From contig NZ_AP024109.1 of assembly GCF_016591715.1 (NCBI RefSeq), positions 5,828,001 through 5,892,000 of the forward strand: a stretch of 64,000 nt of DNA, in the 5' to 3' direction. The translations under genes and the position numbers were made by a program. The first letter of the stretch is position 1. The number at the start of each line of letters is the position of its first letter. Shown in pieces: positions 25,403 to 33,448 of this stretch. The stretch is from Mesorhizobium sp. J8. GTDB lineage: Bacteria > Pseudomonadota > Alphaproteobacteria > Rhizobiales > Rhizobiaceae. Below the pieces are notes generated by a model that did no database searches, was not told the DNA's origin, and saw nothing but the letters and a program-made list of their open reading frames with translations.

Positions 25403-26254
25403 CTAAGCCGCCTTCTTCCACCCCTCCTTGATATGTCTATACCCCTCGCGATAAACCGCCTGCGGGCTCTCCGCGAAATCGCGCCACACCTTGGTCGCCG
25501 CCGCCAGATCCTTCAGCGAGCGGCCAAACGACTCGATGGTCAGCCAGTCGTCATAGCCAGTCCGGCGAATGGCGGAGAAAGTCTCCTTCCACGGAATGTT
25601 GCCGCGCCCCGGCACGCCGCGGTCGTTCTCCGAAATGTGGATATGCACGACATTGCGGCGATGCTTCGTATAGGCGCCGATCGGGTCGGCCTCCTCGATG
25701 TTGGCGTGGAACGTGTCGTACATCGCCTTGATGTGCGGCCGGTCGATCGCGTCGATATGTTCCGACAGGTCGGCCATGGTGTTGACGAGATAGCATTCGA
25801 AGCGGTTGAGCGCTTCGAGCCCGATGGTCACGCCTTTCTTGCCGGCATGGTCGCCGATGGCGCGCTGTGAGGCCACCGAGCGCTTCTTCTCGGCAGCCGT
25901 CGGCCCGCTGCCGGAAAAAGTGCCAAGCGTCGAATGCAGCGGCCCGCTCAGCCTGTCGGCACCGAGCGCGGCGCTGCAATCGATCGCCCATTTCATGTAG
26001 TCGATGCCGGCCTTGCGGGTCGCCGCATCCGGCGAGATCAGGTTCATCGCCGGATCGCCCATGGCCGAGACCGCGGTACGCTCCAGCCCGATGCGGTCGA
26101 GCATCTCGCCCAACTTCTTGTAGTCGTCAGGCGCGCCCGCGAAGACCGGTATCTCGACGCCGTCGAAACCGGTCGCCTTGATGTCCTTCAGCAACGCCTC
26201 GTGCTTCTTCGAGACGCTGGTGGTCCACAAGAACATGCACATGCCGATTTTCAT
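25403..26254 (-). CDS. Sugar isomerase/epimerase, xylose-isomerase-like TIM barrel
   Basis: 283 residues beginning M-K-I-G-M-C-M-F-L-W. Metal-ligand positions typical of the tagatose 3-epimerase family are present: Glu in L-E-A-L-N-R-F-E, Asp and His in Y-D-T-F-H-A-N-I-E-E, His in H-I-H-I-S-E-N-D-R-G, and Glu in I-E-S-F-G. These enzymes invert C3 (or act at C2/C4) of ketoses. GGGGAGGGG before ATG 26254 selects the start; the longer frame runs through repeat DNA. First of three related barrels in the cluster, each from a different branch. Confidence 0.82.
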   Translation of the reverse strand: MKIGMCMFLWTTSVSKKHEALLKDIKATGFDGVEIPVFAGAPDDYKKLGEMLDRIGLERTAVSAMGDPAMNLISPDAATRKAGIDYMKWAIDCSAALGADRLSGPLHSTLGTFSGSGPTAAEKKRSVASQRAIGDHAGKKGVTIGLEALNRFECYLVNTMADLSEHIDAIDRPHIKAMYDTFHANIEEADPIGAYTKHRRNVVHIHISENDRGVPGRGNIPWKETFSAIRRTGYDDWLTIESFGRSLKDLAAATKVWRDFAESPQAVYREGYRHIKEGWKKAA

Positions 26255-26305
26255 CGACACCCCTCCCCAACTTGCGGCCAGCCGCTTGCGTTGGCGGGCC
26301 ACACT

Positions 26306-26452
26306 CCCCCTCATCCGGCCGCTTCGCGGCCACCTTCTCCCCGGTGGGGAGAAGAGATTGTCGTCGGCACCGGCGCCTCCTCTCCCCTCGGGGAAAGGTC
26401 GGATTGCCCCGAATTGCCTTCGCATTTCGGCTGGGAATCCGGGTGAGGAGGC
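26306..26452. repeat. Intergenic GC-rich repeat with hairpins
   Basis: Contains CCCCCTCATCCGGCCGCTTCG, GGCCGCTTCGCGGCC and CTTCTCCCCGGTGGGGAGAAG, each able to fold, then CTCTCCCCTCGGGGAAAGG. It occupies the gap between two minus-strand genes. Similar hairpin-rich DNA lies at 27667-27722 and 33256-33432. Confidence 0.6.
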
Positions 26453-26460
26453 GCCGCCGC

Positions 26461-27648
26461 CTACAATTTCGTCCACGCCCCATTCTTCTTCGACGACTTC
26501 ACGCAGGCCTCGATGAAGGCCATGCCTTCGACGCCGTCAGCGATCGTCGGGAAAACCACGTCCTTGGCCGGCTTGCCGCCCTTTCGGCGCGCCGCCCGGA
26601 TGGCGCGGGCGGCCTCCTGGTAGATGTTGGCGAAACCTTCGAGATAGCCTTCTGGATGGCCGGACGGTACGCGGCTGACGCGCGCGGCCACCGGCATCGC
26701 GCCGGCGCCGGCGCGCGTCAAAAGCTGCTTCGGCTGGCCGAACGGCGTGTACCAAAGATAGTTCGGGTCGGCCTGCACCCATTCCAGTCCGCCCTTGGAG
26801 CCATAGATGCGCAGCTTCAGCCCGTTCTCATGGCCAGGCGCCACCTGGCTTGCCCAGATCATGCCCTTGGCCGGATGCTTGTTGCCGACCGGCTTGAAGC
26901 GCAGCATGACATTGACATTGTCGTCGAGCTGGCGGCCCGGCACGAAGGCGTCGAGATCAGCTGAGAGCGAGTCCAGCTCCAGCCCAGACACGAAGCGGGC
27001 AAGATTATAGGCATGCGTGCCGATGTCGCCCAGCGCGCCGCCGGCGCCTGCCTGCTTGGGGTCGGAGCGCCATGAGGCCTGCTTCTGGCCGGTGGCGGCG
27101 AGGTCTTCGGTCAGCCAGTCCTGCGGATATTCCGACTGCACGATGCGGATGTCGCCGAGCTGTCCCTTGGCCACCATCTCGCGCGCCTGCCTGATCATTG
27201 GATAGGCGGTGTAATTATGCGTCAGAACGAACACCTTGCCGGTCTTCTCGACGAGCGCGGCAAGCTTCTTGGCCTCCGCCAGTGAGGTCGCCAGCGGCTT
27301 GTCGCAGATGACGTGGATTCCGGCCTCCAGGAAGGCTTTCGCAGCCGGCACGTGCACATTGTTGGGCGTGACGATCGCCACCGCCTCGATGCCGTCGGGA
27401 CGCTTGGCCTCGGCCTTGGCCATCTCGGCATAGGAGCTGTAGCTGCGCTGCGGATCGAGCCCGAGTTCGGCGGCGGAAGCCTTGGCCCGCGCCGGGTCCG
27501 ACGACAGCGCGCCGGCGACCAGCACGAAATCATTGTCCATGCGCGCGGCGATGCGATGCACCGCGCCGATGAAGGCGCCCTGCCCGCCCCCAACCATGCC
27601 GTAGCGGATCGGGCCGCCTCCCGCTTCCGACTTCGATGCGCCGACCAT
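26461..27648 (-). CDS. Gfo/Idh/MocA-family NAD(P)-dependent oxidoreductase
   Basis: 395 residues. N-terminal Rossmann motif G-M-V-G-G-G-Q-G-A-F-I-G, family signature H-V-I-C-D-K-P-L-A-T-S with the lysine used in hydride transfer, and the catalytic-region G-G-A-L-G-D-I-G-T-H-A-Y-N-L with its conserved Asp and His. Members oxidise sugars, inositols or sugar acids, often giving 3-keto products. GGAGAGGAC precedes ATG 27648; the longer frame runs through repeats. Flanked by two TIM-barrel isomerases on the same strand, implying a redox-plus-isomerisation route for a sugar or polyol. Confidence 0.87.
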   Translation of the reverse strand: MVGASKSEAGGGPIRYGMVGGGQGAFIGAVHRIAARMDNDFVLVAGALSSDPARAKASAAELGLDPQRSYSSYAEMAKAEAKRPDGIEAVAIVTPNNVHVPAAKAFLEAGIHVICDKPLATSLAEAKKLAALVEKTGKVFVLTHNYTAYPMIRQAREMVAKGQLGDIRIVQSEYPQDWLTEDLAATGQKQASWRSDPKQAGAGGALGDIGTHAYNLARFVSGLELDSLSADLDAFVPGRQLDDNVNVMLRFKPVGNKHPAKGMIWASQVAPGHENGLKLRIYGSKGGLEWVQADPNYLWYTPFGQPKQLLTRAGAGAMPVAARVSRVPSGHPEGYLEGFANIYQEAARAIRAARRKGGKPAKDVVFPTIADGVEGMAFIEACVKSSKKNGAWTKL

Positions 27649-27797
27649 TCTTCGTCCTCTCCTCTTTGGCTCCTCACCCTCCCCCCTTGCGGAGAGGGCC
27701 GACGCGCGGCGTCGGGGCGGGATATAAAGGTCCGCCGCGACTTGGAATTCAACCCCATCCGGCCCCGCGGCCGAACATTCCCACGGAAGTTCCCGGG

Positions 27798-28859
27798 TCA
27801 AATCCCCATCATCGCACGCAGCAGCTTTTTGTCGGTCGTGCCGGCGGCGAAATCGTCGAAGGCCTTCTCGGTTACCCGGATGATGTGATGCTGGATGAAG
27901 GGGGCGCCCTCGGCCGCCCCGTCCTCGGGATGTTTCAGGCAGCATTCCCACTCCAGCACCGCCCAGGAATCGTAGTTGTACTGGGCGAGCTTGGAGAAGA
28001 TGCCGCCGAAATCGACCTGCCCGTCGCCCAGCGAGCGGAAGCGGCCAGCCCGGTTCACCCAGCCCTGGTAGCCGGAATAGACGCCTTGCCGTCCCGTTGG
28101 GTTGAACTCGGCATCCTTGACGTGGAAGGCCTTGATCCGCTCGTGGTAGATGTCGATGAACTCGAGATAGTCGAGCTGCTGCAGCAGGAAGTGCGAAGGA
28201 TCGTAGTTGATGTTGCAGCGCTTGTGCCCGCCGACCGCGTCCAAAAACATCTCGAAGGTCGCGCCGTCGAACACGTCCTCTGAAGGGTGGATCTCGTAAC
28301 CGACATCGACGCCATTGTCCTCATAGACATCGAGGATCGGCTTCCAGCGTTTGCCGAGTTCGCCGAAGGCTTCCTCGATCAGCCCGGCCGGCCGCTGCGG
28401 GAAGGGATAGAGGTAAGGGAAAGCCAGCGAGCCGGTGAACGACACCGAGGCGTTGAGCCCGAGATTGCGCGATGCCTTGGCGCCGAACTTCATCTGTTCG
28501 ACGGCCCATTTCTGACGCGCCTTGGGATTGTTGTGCACCGTTGGCGGCGCGAAGCCATCCATCTGCGCGTCATACGCGGGATGCACCGCCACCAATTGCC
28601 CCTGCAGATGCGTCGACAGTTCGGTGATCTCGACGCCGGCGTCGGCGCAGATGCCTTTCACCTCGTCGCAATAGGCTTTCGACGACGCCGCCTTCTCAAG
28701 GTCGAACAGGCGACCGTCCCAGGTCGGGATCTGCACGCCCTTGTAGCCGAGGCCGGCCGCCCATTTGGTGATCGAAGCCAGTGAATTGAACGGCGCGGCG
28801 TCGCCCGCGAACTGCGCCAGAAACAGGCCGGGCCCCTTCATCGTCGTCGGCATCGGCAT
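27798..28859 (-). CDS. Sugar isomerase/epimerase-like TIM barrel protein
   Basis: 353 residues, longer than the other two barrels. Likely ligand positions are Glu in V-G-Y-E-I-H-P-S-E-D, Asp and His in Y-D-P-S-H-F, His in F-H-V-K-D-A-E-F and Glu in V-L-E-W-E-C-C. It starts the minus-strand trio (this gene, the Gfo/Idh oxidoreductase, and the 283-residue barrel). Its promoter carries the TGGTATTACCA operator-like palindrome over the -10 region. A related barrel gene reads away on the plus strand from the same intergenic region. Substrate unknown. Confidence 0.8.
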   Translation of the reverse strand: MPMPTTMKGPGLFLAQFAGDAAPFNSLASITKWAAGLGYKGVQIPTWDGRLFDLEKAASSKAYCDEVKGICADAGVEITELSTHLQGQLVAVHPAYDAQMDGFAPPTVHNNPKARQKWAVEQMKFGAKASRNLGLNASVSFTGSLAFPYLYPFPQRPAGLIEEAFGELGKRWKPILDVYEDNGVDVGYEIHPSEDVFDGATFEMFLDAVGGHKRCNINYDPSHFLLQQLDYLEFIDIYHERIKAFHVKDAEFNPTGRQGVYSGYQGWVNRAGRFRSLGDGQVDFGGIFSKLAQYNYDSWAVLEWECCLKHPEDGAAEGAPFIQHHIIRVTEKAFDDFAAGTTDKKLLRAMMGI

Positions 28860-28956
28860 CCTCCCTCATTGTTTTCGCGAACCAAGCATAGCGCCGATTG
28901 GAGCGAGGGCCAGCCTGTTTGGTCAGTCCTACCGGGATCCAAACGCCATGTCATTC

Positions 28957-28986
28957 TGGTATTACCAAATCCCGCAGTTCGGTCAA
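28957..28986 (-). promoter_or_regulatory. Promoter and operator of the minus-strand TIM-barrel/oxidoreductase genes
   Basis: On the minus strand, TTGACC (28986-28981) and TAATAC (28964-28959) are 16 bp apart. The palindrome TGGTATTACCA (28957-28967) covers the -10 element, as expected for a repressor site. An almost identical arrangement exists at 43964-43992. The 28860-29254 gap otherwise holds the second operator below and no gene. Confidence 0.6.
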
Positions 28987-29136
28987 GCGCTTGAAAAGCT
29001 GGAGGAGGGGTCCTGCCGGCAACCAAAAGAACGAAATTGCGTCGTTAAATCATGGAATTGCCTAACGTGGGGAGCTTCCCATGCCCACTTCTTGCCGCGC
29101 ATGAAAATTTGCTGTAGAGGTCATGGCAGGCCCAAT

Positions 29137-29147
29137 TGGTCGAACCA
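29137..29147. promoter_or_regulatory. TGGTCGAACCA operator-like palindrome
   Basis: Perfect TGGT-CGA-ACCA, 108 bp before the plus-strand barrel gene and 180 bp from the TGGTATTACCA site. The same two versions, 176 bp apart, occur at 43964 and 44140. Confidence 0.55.
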
Positions 29148-29254
29148 GTTTCGAGGAAAATGCTGGCAACGCCTTGGGGAGGAGTCGTCCGGCCGCCTCT
29201 ACCGGAGGCGTCGCGGGGTAAAATGTGACAGGCGAATTCTGGGAAGGATAGACC

Positions 29255-30142
29255 ATGCATCTTTCGACGCACAATTGGATGCGGGCGGAGCCGCTGGAGG
29301 TGACGCTTAAGCGCATCAAGAAGTTCGGCTACGAATCGATCGAGATTTCCGGCGAGCCAGAGCAGTACAAGACCAAGGAGACGCGTGCGCTGCTCAAGGA
29401 GCACGGCATCCGCTGCTGGGGTTCGGTGACGCTGATGCTGGGCGAGCGCAACCTCGCCGCCAGGGACCAGGGCCAGCGCGAACGCTCCGTCCAATATGTC
29501 AAGGACGTGCTCACCATGGTGAGCGAGCTCGACGGCGAAATCATCACGCTGGTGCCCGCGACCGTCGGCAAGGTCGTGCCGGACGGCACCGAGGCGGAGG
29601 AATGGGGCTGGGTGGTCGACGCCACGCGCGAATGCTTCACGCATGCCAAGAAGGTCGGCGTCAGGATCGCCGTCGAGCCGCTCAACCGCTTCGAGACCTA
29701 TCTCTTCAACCGCGGCGCCCAGGCCCTGGCGCTCGCCGACGCGGTAAGCCCCGAATGTGGCGTCTGCCTCGATGCCTACCACATCCACATGGAGGAATTT
29801 AACGTCTACGACGCGATCCGTCAGGTCGGAAAGCGCCTGTTCGACTTCCATGTCGCCGACAATAACCGCTTCGCCGCCGGCCTCGGCCAGATCGACTGGC
29901 CGAAGATCGTACGTACGCTGAAGGAAATCGGCTATGACGGCGCGCTGACCAACGAGTTCGTCGCGCCCGTCGACCGCACGCCGGCCGCGCCCTATCCGGA
30001 CATGGTCGAGCGCAATCCGGTCGACATCTCGCCCGAGCAGCTGAAATTCATCCAGGACCACGGTTCCAGCCTGCTCACGGAAAAATTCTACACCGACCAG
30101 ATGCGCATCACTGCCGAAACGCTGCTGCCCCTGATCAAGTGA
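29255..30142 (+). CDS. Sugar isomerase/epimerase, tagatose 3-epimerase-like TIM barrel
   Basis: 295 residues. Ligand segments are V-E-P-L-N-R-F-E-T-Y-L-F-N-R (Glu), C-L-D-A-Y-H-I-H-M-E-E (Asp, His), D-F-H-V-A-D-N-N-R (His) and T-N-E-F-V-A-P (Glu), a clear match to the metal-dependent epimerase set. GGAAGGA lies before the ATG. It leads a plus-strand run with the enolase-superfamily gene, the FCD-GntR regulator and the hydroxyacid dehydrogenase. It is probably controlled from the shared intergenic region with two TGGTnnnACCA sites. Confidence 0.82.
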   Translation: MHLSTHNWMRAEPLEVTLKRIKKFGYESIEISGEPEQYKTKETRALLKEHGIRCWGSVTLMLGERNLAARDQGQRERSVQYVKDVLTMVSELDGEIITLVPATVGKVVPDGTEAEEWGWVVDATRECFTHAKKVGVRIAVEPLNRFETYLFNRGAQALALADAVSPECGVCLDAYHIHMEEFNVYDAIRQVGKRLFDFHVADNNRFAAGLGQIDWPKIVRTLKEIGYDGALTNEFVAPVDRTPAAPYPDMVERNPVDISPEQLKFIQDHGSSLLTEKFYTDQMRITAETLLPLIK

Positions 30143-30197
30143 CCTCCGATTGAAACCTGTCCCTTCCGCCCGGCGGGCGGAGGACCGAAGGGAAAAC

Positions 30198-31367
30198 ATG
30201 CGCATAAAAAGCGTCCAGGCCTGGTGGGTTCGTGTTCCGATCGAAGTCGCGAAGCAGCATCGCAGCGACTTCGGTCAGGTGACGACATTCGACGCCGCCA
30301 TTTTGCGCATCGAGACCGATGACGGCCTGATCGGCTGGGGTGAAGGCAAGAACGCCGCCGGCAGCGCCGGCAGCTATGGCGCGCTCGTCCATATGCTCAA
30401 CCATGAGATAGGCCCGCAGCTCATCGGTCGCGATCCCGCCGACATCGGCATCATCTGGGAGATGCTCTACAACGGCGTGCGGCACGAGACGGCGGCGCAT
30501 GCCGGTCATGCCATGCCGCAGCTGGCGCGGCGCGGCATGAGCGTGGCGGCGATCAGCGCCGTCGACATCGCGCTCTGGGACATCCTCGGCAAGTCGCTCG
30601 GGCAGCCGGTCTGGCGGCTGCTCGGCGGCCGCAAGGTCGAACGCATGCAGGCCTATGCCTCGGGCGGCTGGGCTTCCCCCGACGCCATCGGCGAGCAGTT
30701 GCAATCCTACATCGCCAAGGGTGGCTTCAAGGCGCTGAAGATGCGCGTCGGCGCCATGGATGGCGCCCCGCATCTTTCGGCCGCGCGCGTGCGCGCCGCA
30801 AGGCAGGCGATCGGTCCCGACGTCGATCTTATGGTCGACGCGCACGGCACCTACACCGTGGCCGAAGCCAAGCGCTTCATCAAGCTCACCGCCGATCTCG
30901 ACCTCGCCTGGTTCGAGGAGCCGGTGATCGCCGACGACAAGCCAGGCATGGCCGAGGTGCGCGCCTCGGGCTCGACGCCGATCGCGACCGGCGAAAGCGA
31001 GGCGACGCGCTACGCCTTCCGCGACCTGGCGATGCTGAAATCCGCCGACATCTTCCAGCCGGATCCGGCGTTTTGCGGCGGCATCAGCGAGGCGATGAAG
31101 ATCGGCATCATCGCCAGCGCCTTCAACCTGCGCTTCGCGCCGCATCTGTGGGCCGGCGCGCCCTGCTTCTTCGCCGGGCTGCATGTGTGCGCCGCCTCGC
31201 CCGCCTCCTTCATCATCGAATATTCGCTCGGCGCCAATCCGATGATCCACGACCTCGTCGAGGAGACTGTCGAAGCGAAGGACGGTATGATAGCGATCCC
31301 TGAAAAGCCTGGATTGGGATTCACCATCTCGGAGCGATTCCTGGAGGCGCACGCGCAACGTATTTGA
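30198..31367 (+). CDS. Mandelate racemase/muconate lactonizing enzyme family protein, probable sugar-acid dehydratase
   Basis: 389 residues. N-terminal capping domain, then the enolase-superfamily barrel: basic catalytic strand L-K-M-R-V-G, Mg ligands in M-V-D-A-H-G-T-Y (Asp), A-W-F-E-E-P (Glu) and A-T-G-E-S-E (Glu), and the His of F-A-P-H-L-W-A-G opposite. This set is typical of mandelate racemase-subgroup acid-sugar dehydratases. The frame starts at 30150, but ATG 30198 gives the normal N-terminus M-R-I-K-S-V. The stop is two bases before the GntR gene, so the two are co-transcribed. Confidence 0.83.
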   Translation: MRIKSVQAWWVRVPIEVAKQHRSDFGQVTTFDAAILRIETDDGLIGWGEGKNAAGSAGSYGALVHMLNHEIGPQLIGRDPADIGIIWEMLYNGVRHETAAHAGHAMPQLARRGMSVAAISAVDIALWDILGKSLGQPVWRLLGGRKVERMQAYASGGWASPDAIGEQLQSYIAKGGFKALKMRVGAMDGAPHLSAARVRAARQAIGPDVDLMVDAHGTYTVAEAKRFIKLTADLDLAWFEEPVIADDKPGMAEVRASGSTPIATGESEATRYAFRDLAMLKSADIFQPDPAFCGGISEAMKIGIIASAFNLRFAPHLWAGAPCFFAGLHVCAASPASFIIEYSLGANPMIHDLVEETVEAKDGMIAIPEKPGLGFTISERFLEAHAQRI

Positions 31368-31369
31368 CG

Positions 31370-32086
31370 ATGAAAGAAAAGAACCTTCTCGCGGAACTTG
31401 CCGCCTATCTCTTCTCCAACTCGGACAAGGAGTCCGGCCGCACGCCGTCGGAACGCGAGCTGGCGGAACATTTCAGCGTCAGCCGCGGCCAGATCCGCGA
31501 GGCGCTCGCCATCCTCGAAGCCATGCGCATCGTCGAGCGCCGCGCCAAATCCGGCATCTATATCGATACCAAGCAGGCGAGCGTGGAAGCGCTGGCGCTT
31601 TTCGCCCGCGCCGGCCTGCCGCTCGATCCGGTGCAGATCTACGAGACCGTCGAATTGCGCAAGATCCACGAGATCAAGGCGGCCGAGCTTGCTTGCTCGC
31701 GCGCCACCGAGGAGAATTTCGAACGCCTGCGCGAGATCCTGAAGGCTTCCGAAGAGCGCATCGCCGCCGGCGAAGGCCTCGCCAAGGAGGACCGCGAGTT
31801 CCATCTCGAGATCGTGCGCGCCACCAAGAACAGCGTCTTCCACAACATCTGCAGCGTCTATTACCTGATGGGCGAGCAGCGCCTGCCGATCTATTTCAAC
31901 GACCCCGAGCGTAGCGTGCGCTCGCATGCCGAGCACATCCAGATCTACGAGGCGCTGCTTCGCCGCGACGGCAATCTCGCCCAGGCCCTGATGAGCGCCC
32001 ATTTGCAGGGCGCCGAAAGCTACTGGAAGGGGATCATCGAAGGCCGCGGGACGGAACCGAAAAGCGCGGCGCTCGAAAAGGCCTAG
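31370..32086 (+). CDS. FCD-domain GntR transcriptional regulator
   Basis: 238 residues: GntR winged helix at about 5-70 (T-P-S-E-R-E-L-A-E-H-F-S-V-S-R-G-Q-I-R-E-A-L) and an all-helical FCD ligand domain with E-D-R-E-F-H-L-E-I, a second His in H-N-I and H-A-E-H-I for metal and carboxylate binding. A TTG at 31364 is in frame, but ATG 31370 is preferred. FadR/FCD regulators generally bind TnGTnnnACnA palindromes, so this protein is the best candidate for the TGGTnnnACCA sites in this window. The ligand is probably an acid of the neighbouring pathway. Confidence 0.87.
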   Translation: MKEKNLLAELAAYLFSNSDKESGRTPSERELAEHFSVSRGQIREALAILEAMRIVERRAKSGIYIDTKQASVEALALFARAGLPLDPVQIYETVELRKIHEIKAAELACSRATEENFERLREILKASEERIAAGEGLAKEDREFHLEIVRATKNSVFHNICSVYYLMGEQRLPIYFNDPERSVRSHAEHIQIYEALLRRDGNLAQALMSAHLQGAESYWKGIIEGRGTEPKSAALEKA

Positions 32087-32087
32087 A

Positions 32088-32130
32088 GCATTTTGCAGCC
32101 AAGCGTTATCGCTTGGCGCGGCGGAAATGC
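32088..32130. repeat. Rhizobial palindrome, AGAGCATTTTGCAG family
   Basis: Outer arms GCATTT (32088) and AAATGC (32125-32130), inner stem CCAAGCG-TTAT-CGCTTGG (32099-32116). It lies between the GntR gene and the hydroxyacid dehydrogenase and is followed by GGAGAAAACAAAA, which may serve as the latter's ribosome site. Confidence 0.6.
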
Positions 32131-32148
32131 GGAGAAAACAAAAACCTC

Positions 32149-33129
32149 ATGCGCAAGATCCTGTCGACGCATCCGCTGCATCCGCGCGCCACGGCCATGC
32201 TGGCCGGTGCCGGCCGCCTTGCGATCGCTTCCGCCCTCGATCCCAGGACGCTGACCGCCGAGGCCCGCGACGCCGACATCGTCATCGTGCGCGCGCCGCT
32301 GCCGCCGGAGCTGTTTCAAGGCGCGGCGAATTTGCGCGCCGCGATCCGCCACGGCGCCGGGCTGGACATGATCCCGGTCGAAGCGGCGACCGCCGCCGGA
32401 GTGCTGGTCGCGAACGTGCCTGCCGTCAACGCCCGCTCGGTCGCCGAACACGTGATGTTTGTGGCACTTGCCCTGCTGCGGCGCTTCCGCGTGATGGACC
32501 GCGACCTGCGCGCCAAGGGCTGGCTTGCCGGGCGCGAGCACGCCAATTCGACCAGCGAGCTGGCCGCCAAGACCATCGGCATCGTCGGTCTCGGGGCGGT
32601 CGGCCAGGCCGTCGGCCACATCGCCGCGCATGGCTTCGACCTCAATGTCGTGGCGACGACGCGCAGTCTGCGTCCGGCGCCCGAGCGTGTCGGCTTCCTG
32701 TCGATAGACGCGCTGATCGAGCAAAGCGATATCATCGTGCTCTGCTGCCCGCTGACAGAGGAGACGCGCGGCCTGATCAGCCGCGAGCGCATCGCTCGCA
32801 TGAAGCCCGGCGCGCTGCTGATCAACGTCTCGCGCGGTCCGGTGGTGGACGACGAGGCGCTGATCGAAGCCTTGCGAGAAGGCCGGATCGGCGGCGCCGC
32901 GCTCGACGTCTTTTCCACGCAGCCGCTGCCGCCCAACCATCCCTATTTCGGTTTCGACAATGTCATCGTCACCCCGCATATGGCCGGCATCACCGAGGAA
33001 TCGATGATGCGCATGGGCGTCGGCGCGGCGAACGAGACGCTGCTGGTGCTCGCCGGCAAACTGCCGGTCAATCTGCGCAATCCGGAAGCCGTCGAGCATT
33101 ACCGGCGACGGTTTCCAGCCGGCGATTAG
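32149..33129 (+). CDS. D-2-hydroxyacid dehydrogenase
   Basis: 326 residues. NAD-binding G-L-G-A-V-G-Q-A-V-G (about 142-151), catalytic Arg region in N-V-S-R-G-P-V-V-D-D, a Glu in the following helix region and His in T-P-H-M-A-G. The family reduces 2-ketoacids or oxidises D-2-hydroxyacids (phosphoglycerate, glyoxylate and hydroxypyruvate reductases). The sequence lacks extra regulatory domains, so it is not an SerA of the long type. ATG 32149 gives the usual N-terminus. In this cluster it may process a 2-keto acid made by the upstream dehydratase. Confidence 0.88.
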   Translation: MRKILSTHPLHPRATAMLAGAGRLAIASALDPRTLTAEARDADIVIVRAPLPPELFQGAANLRAAIRHGAGLDMIPVEAATAAGVLVANVPAVNARSVAEHVMFVALALLRRFRVMDRDLRAKGWLAGREHANSTSELAAKTIGIVGLGAVGQAVGHIAAHGFDLNVVATTRSLRPAPERVGFLSIDALIEQSDIIVLCCPLTEETRGLISRERIARMKPGALLINVSRGPVVDDEALIEALREGRIGGAALDVFSTQPLPPNHPYFGFDNVIVTPHMAGITEESMMRMGVGAANETLLVLAGKLPVNLRNPEAVEHYRRRFPAGD

Positions 33130-33170
33130 TTCGTCGGCGAGCGACGATGTAGACCGGGGACGCCTGCAGG

Positions 33171-33432
33171 ACAGCGCCCCCTCCGTCCTGCCGGACATCT
33201 CACCAATAAGATTGGCTCTGTGACTGGCGTGACTGATCGGGCTGAGGCTTGATTGCCGCGTGGTTCCCCCAATCCGTCGCTGCTTCGCAGCGCCACCTTT
33301 CCCCCCTCCGGAGGGAAAGGAAGAGAGCCTTGCTGGAGGAGCGTTGACGGCAAAAAAGCTTGGCGCCTTTCCTCTACCCCGTCGATCGGGGGAGAGGTGT
33401 CTCGGCGAAGCCGAGACGGAGTGGGGGTCGAT
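33171..33432. repeat. Gene-free intergenic region of partial repeats
   Basis: The 319-bp gap 33130-33448 has no credible gene. It contains a half copy of the CCCCCTCTG palindrome (33171-33205) with no opposite arm, then hairpin-rich stretches (GCTGCTTCGCAGC, CCCCTCCGGAGGG, TCTCGGCGAAGCCGAGA). It separates convergent transcripts and may terminate both. Confidence 0.55.
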
Positions 33433-33448
33433 CAGCGCTACATCCCTA

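Noticed and set aside
28918..28934. Extra TGGT...ACC site (TTTGGTCAGTCCTACCGGG)
   Set aside because: The half-sites are seven bases apart instead of three and not fully symmetrical; not counted with the TGGTnnnACCA set.
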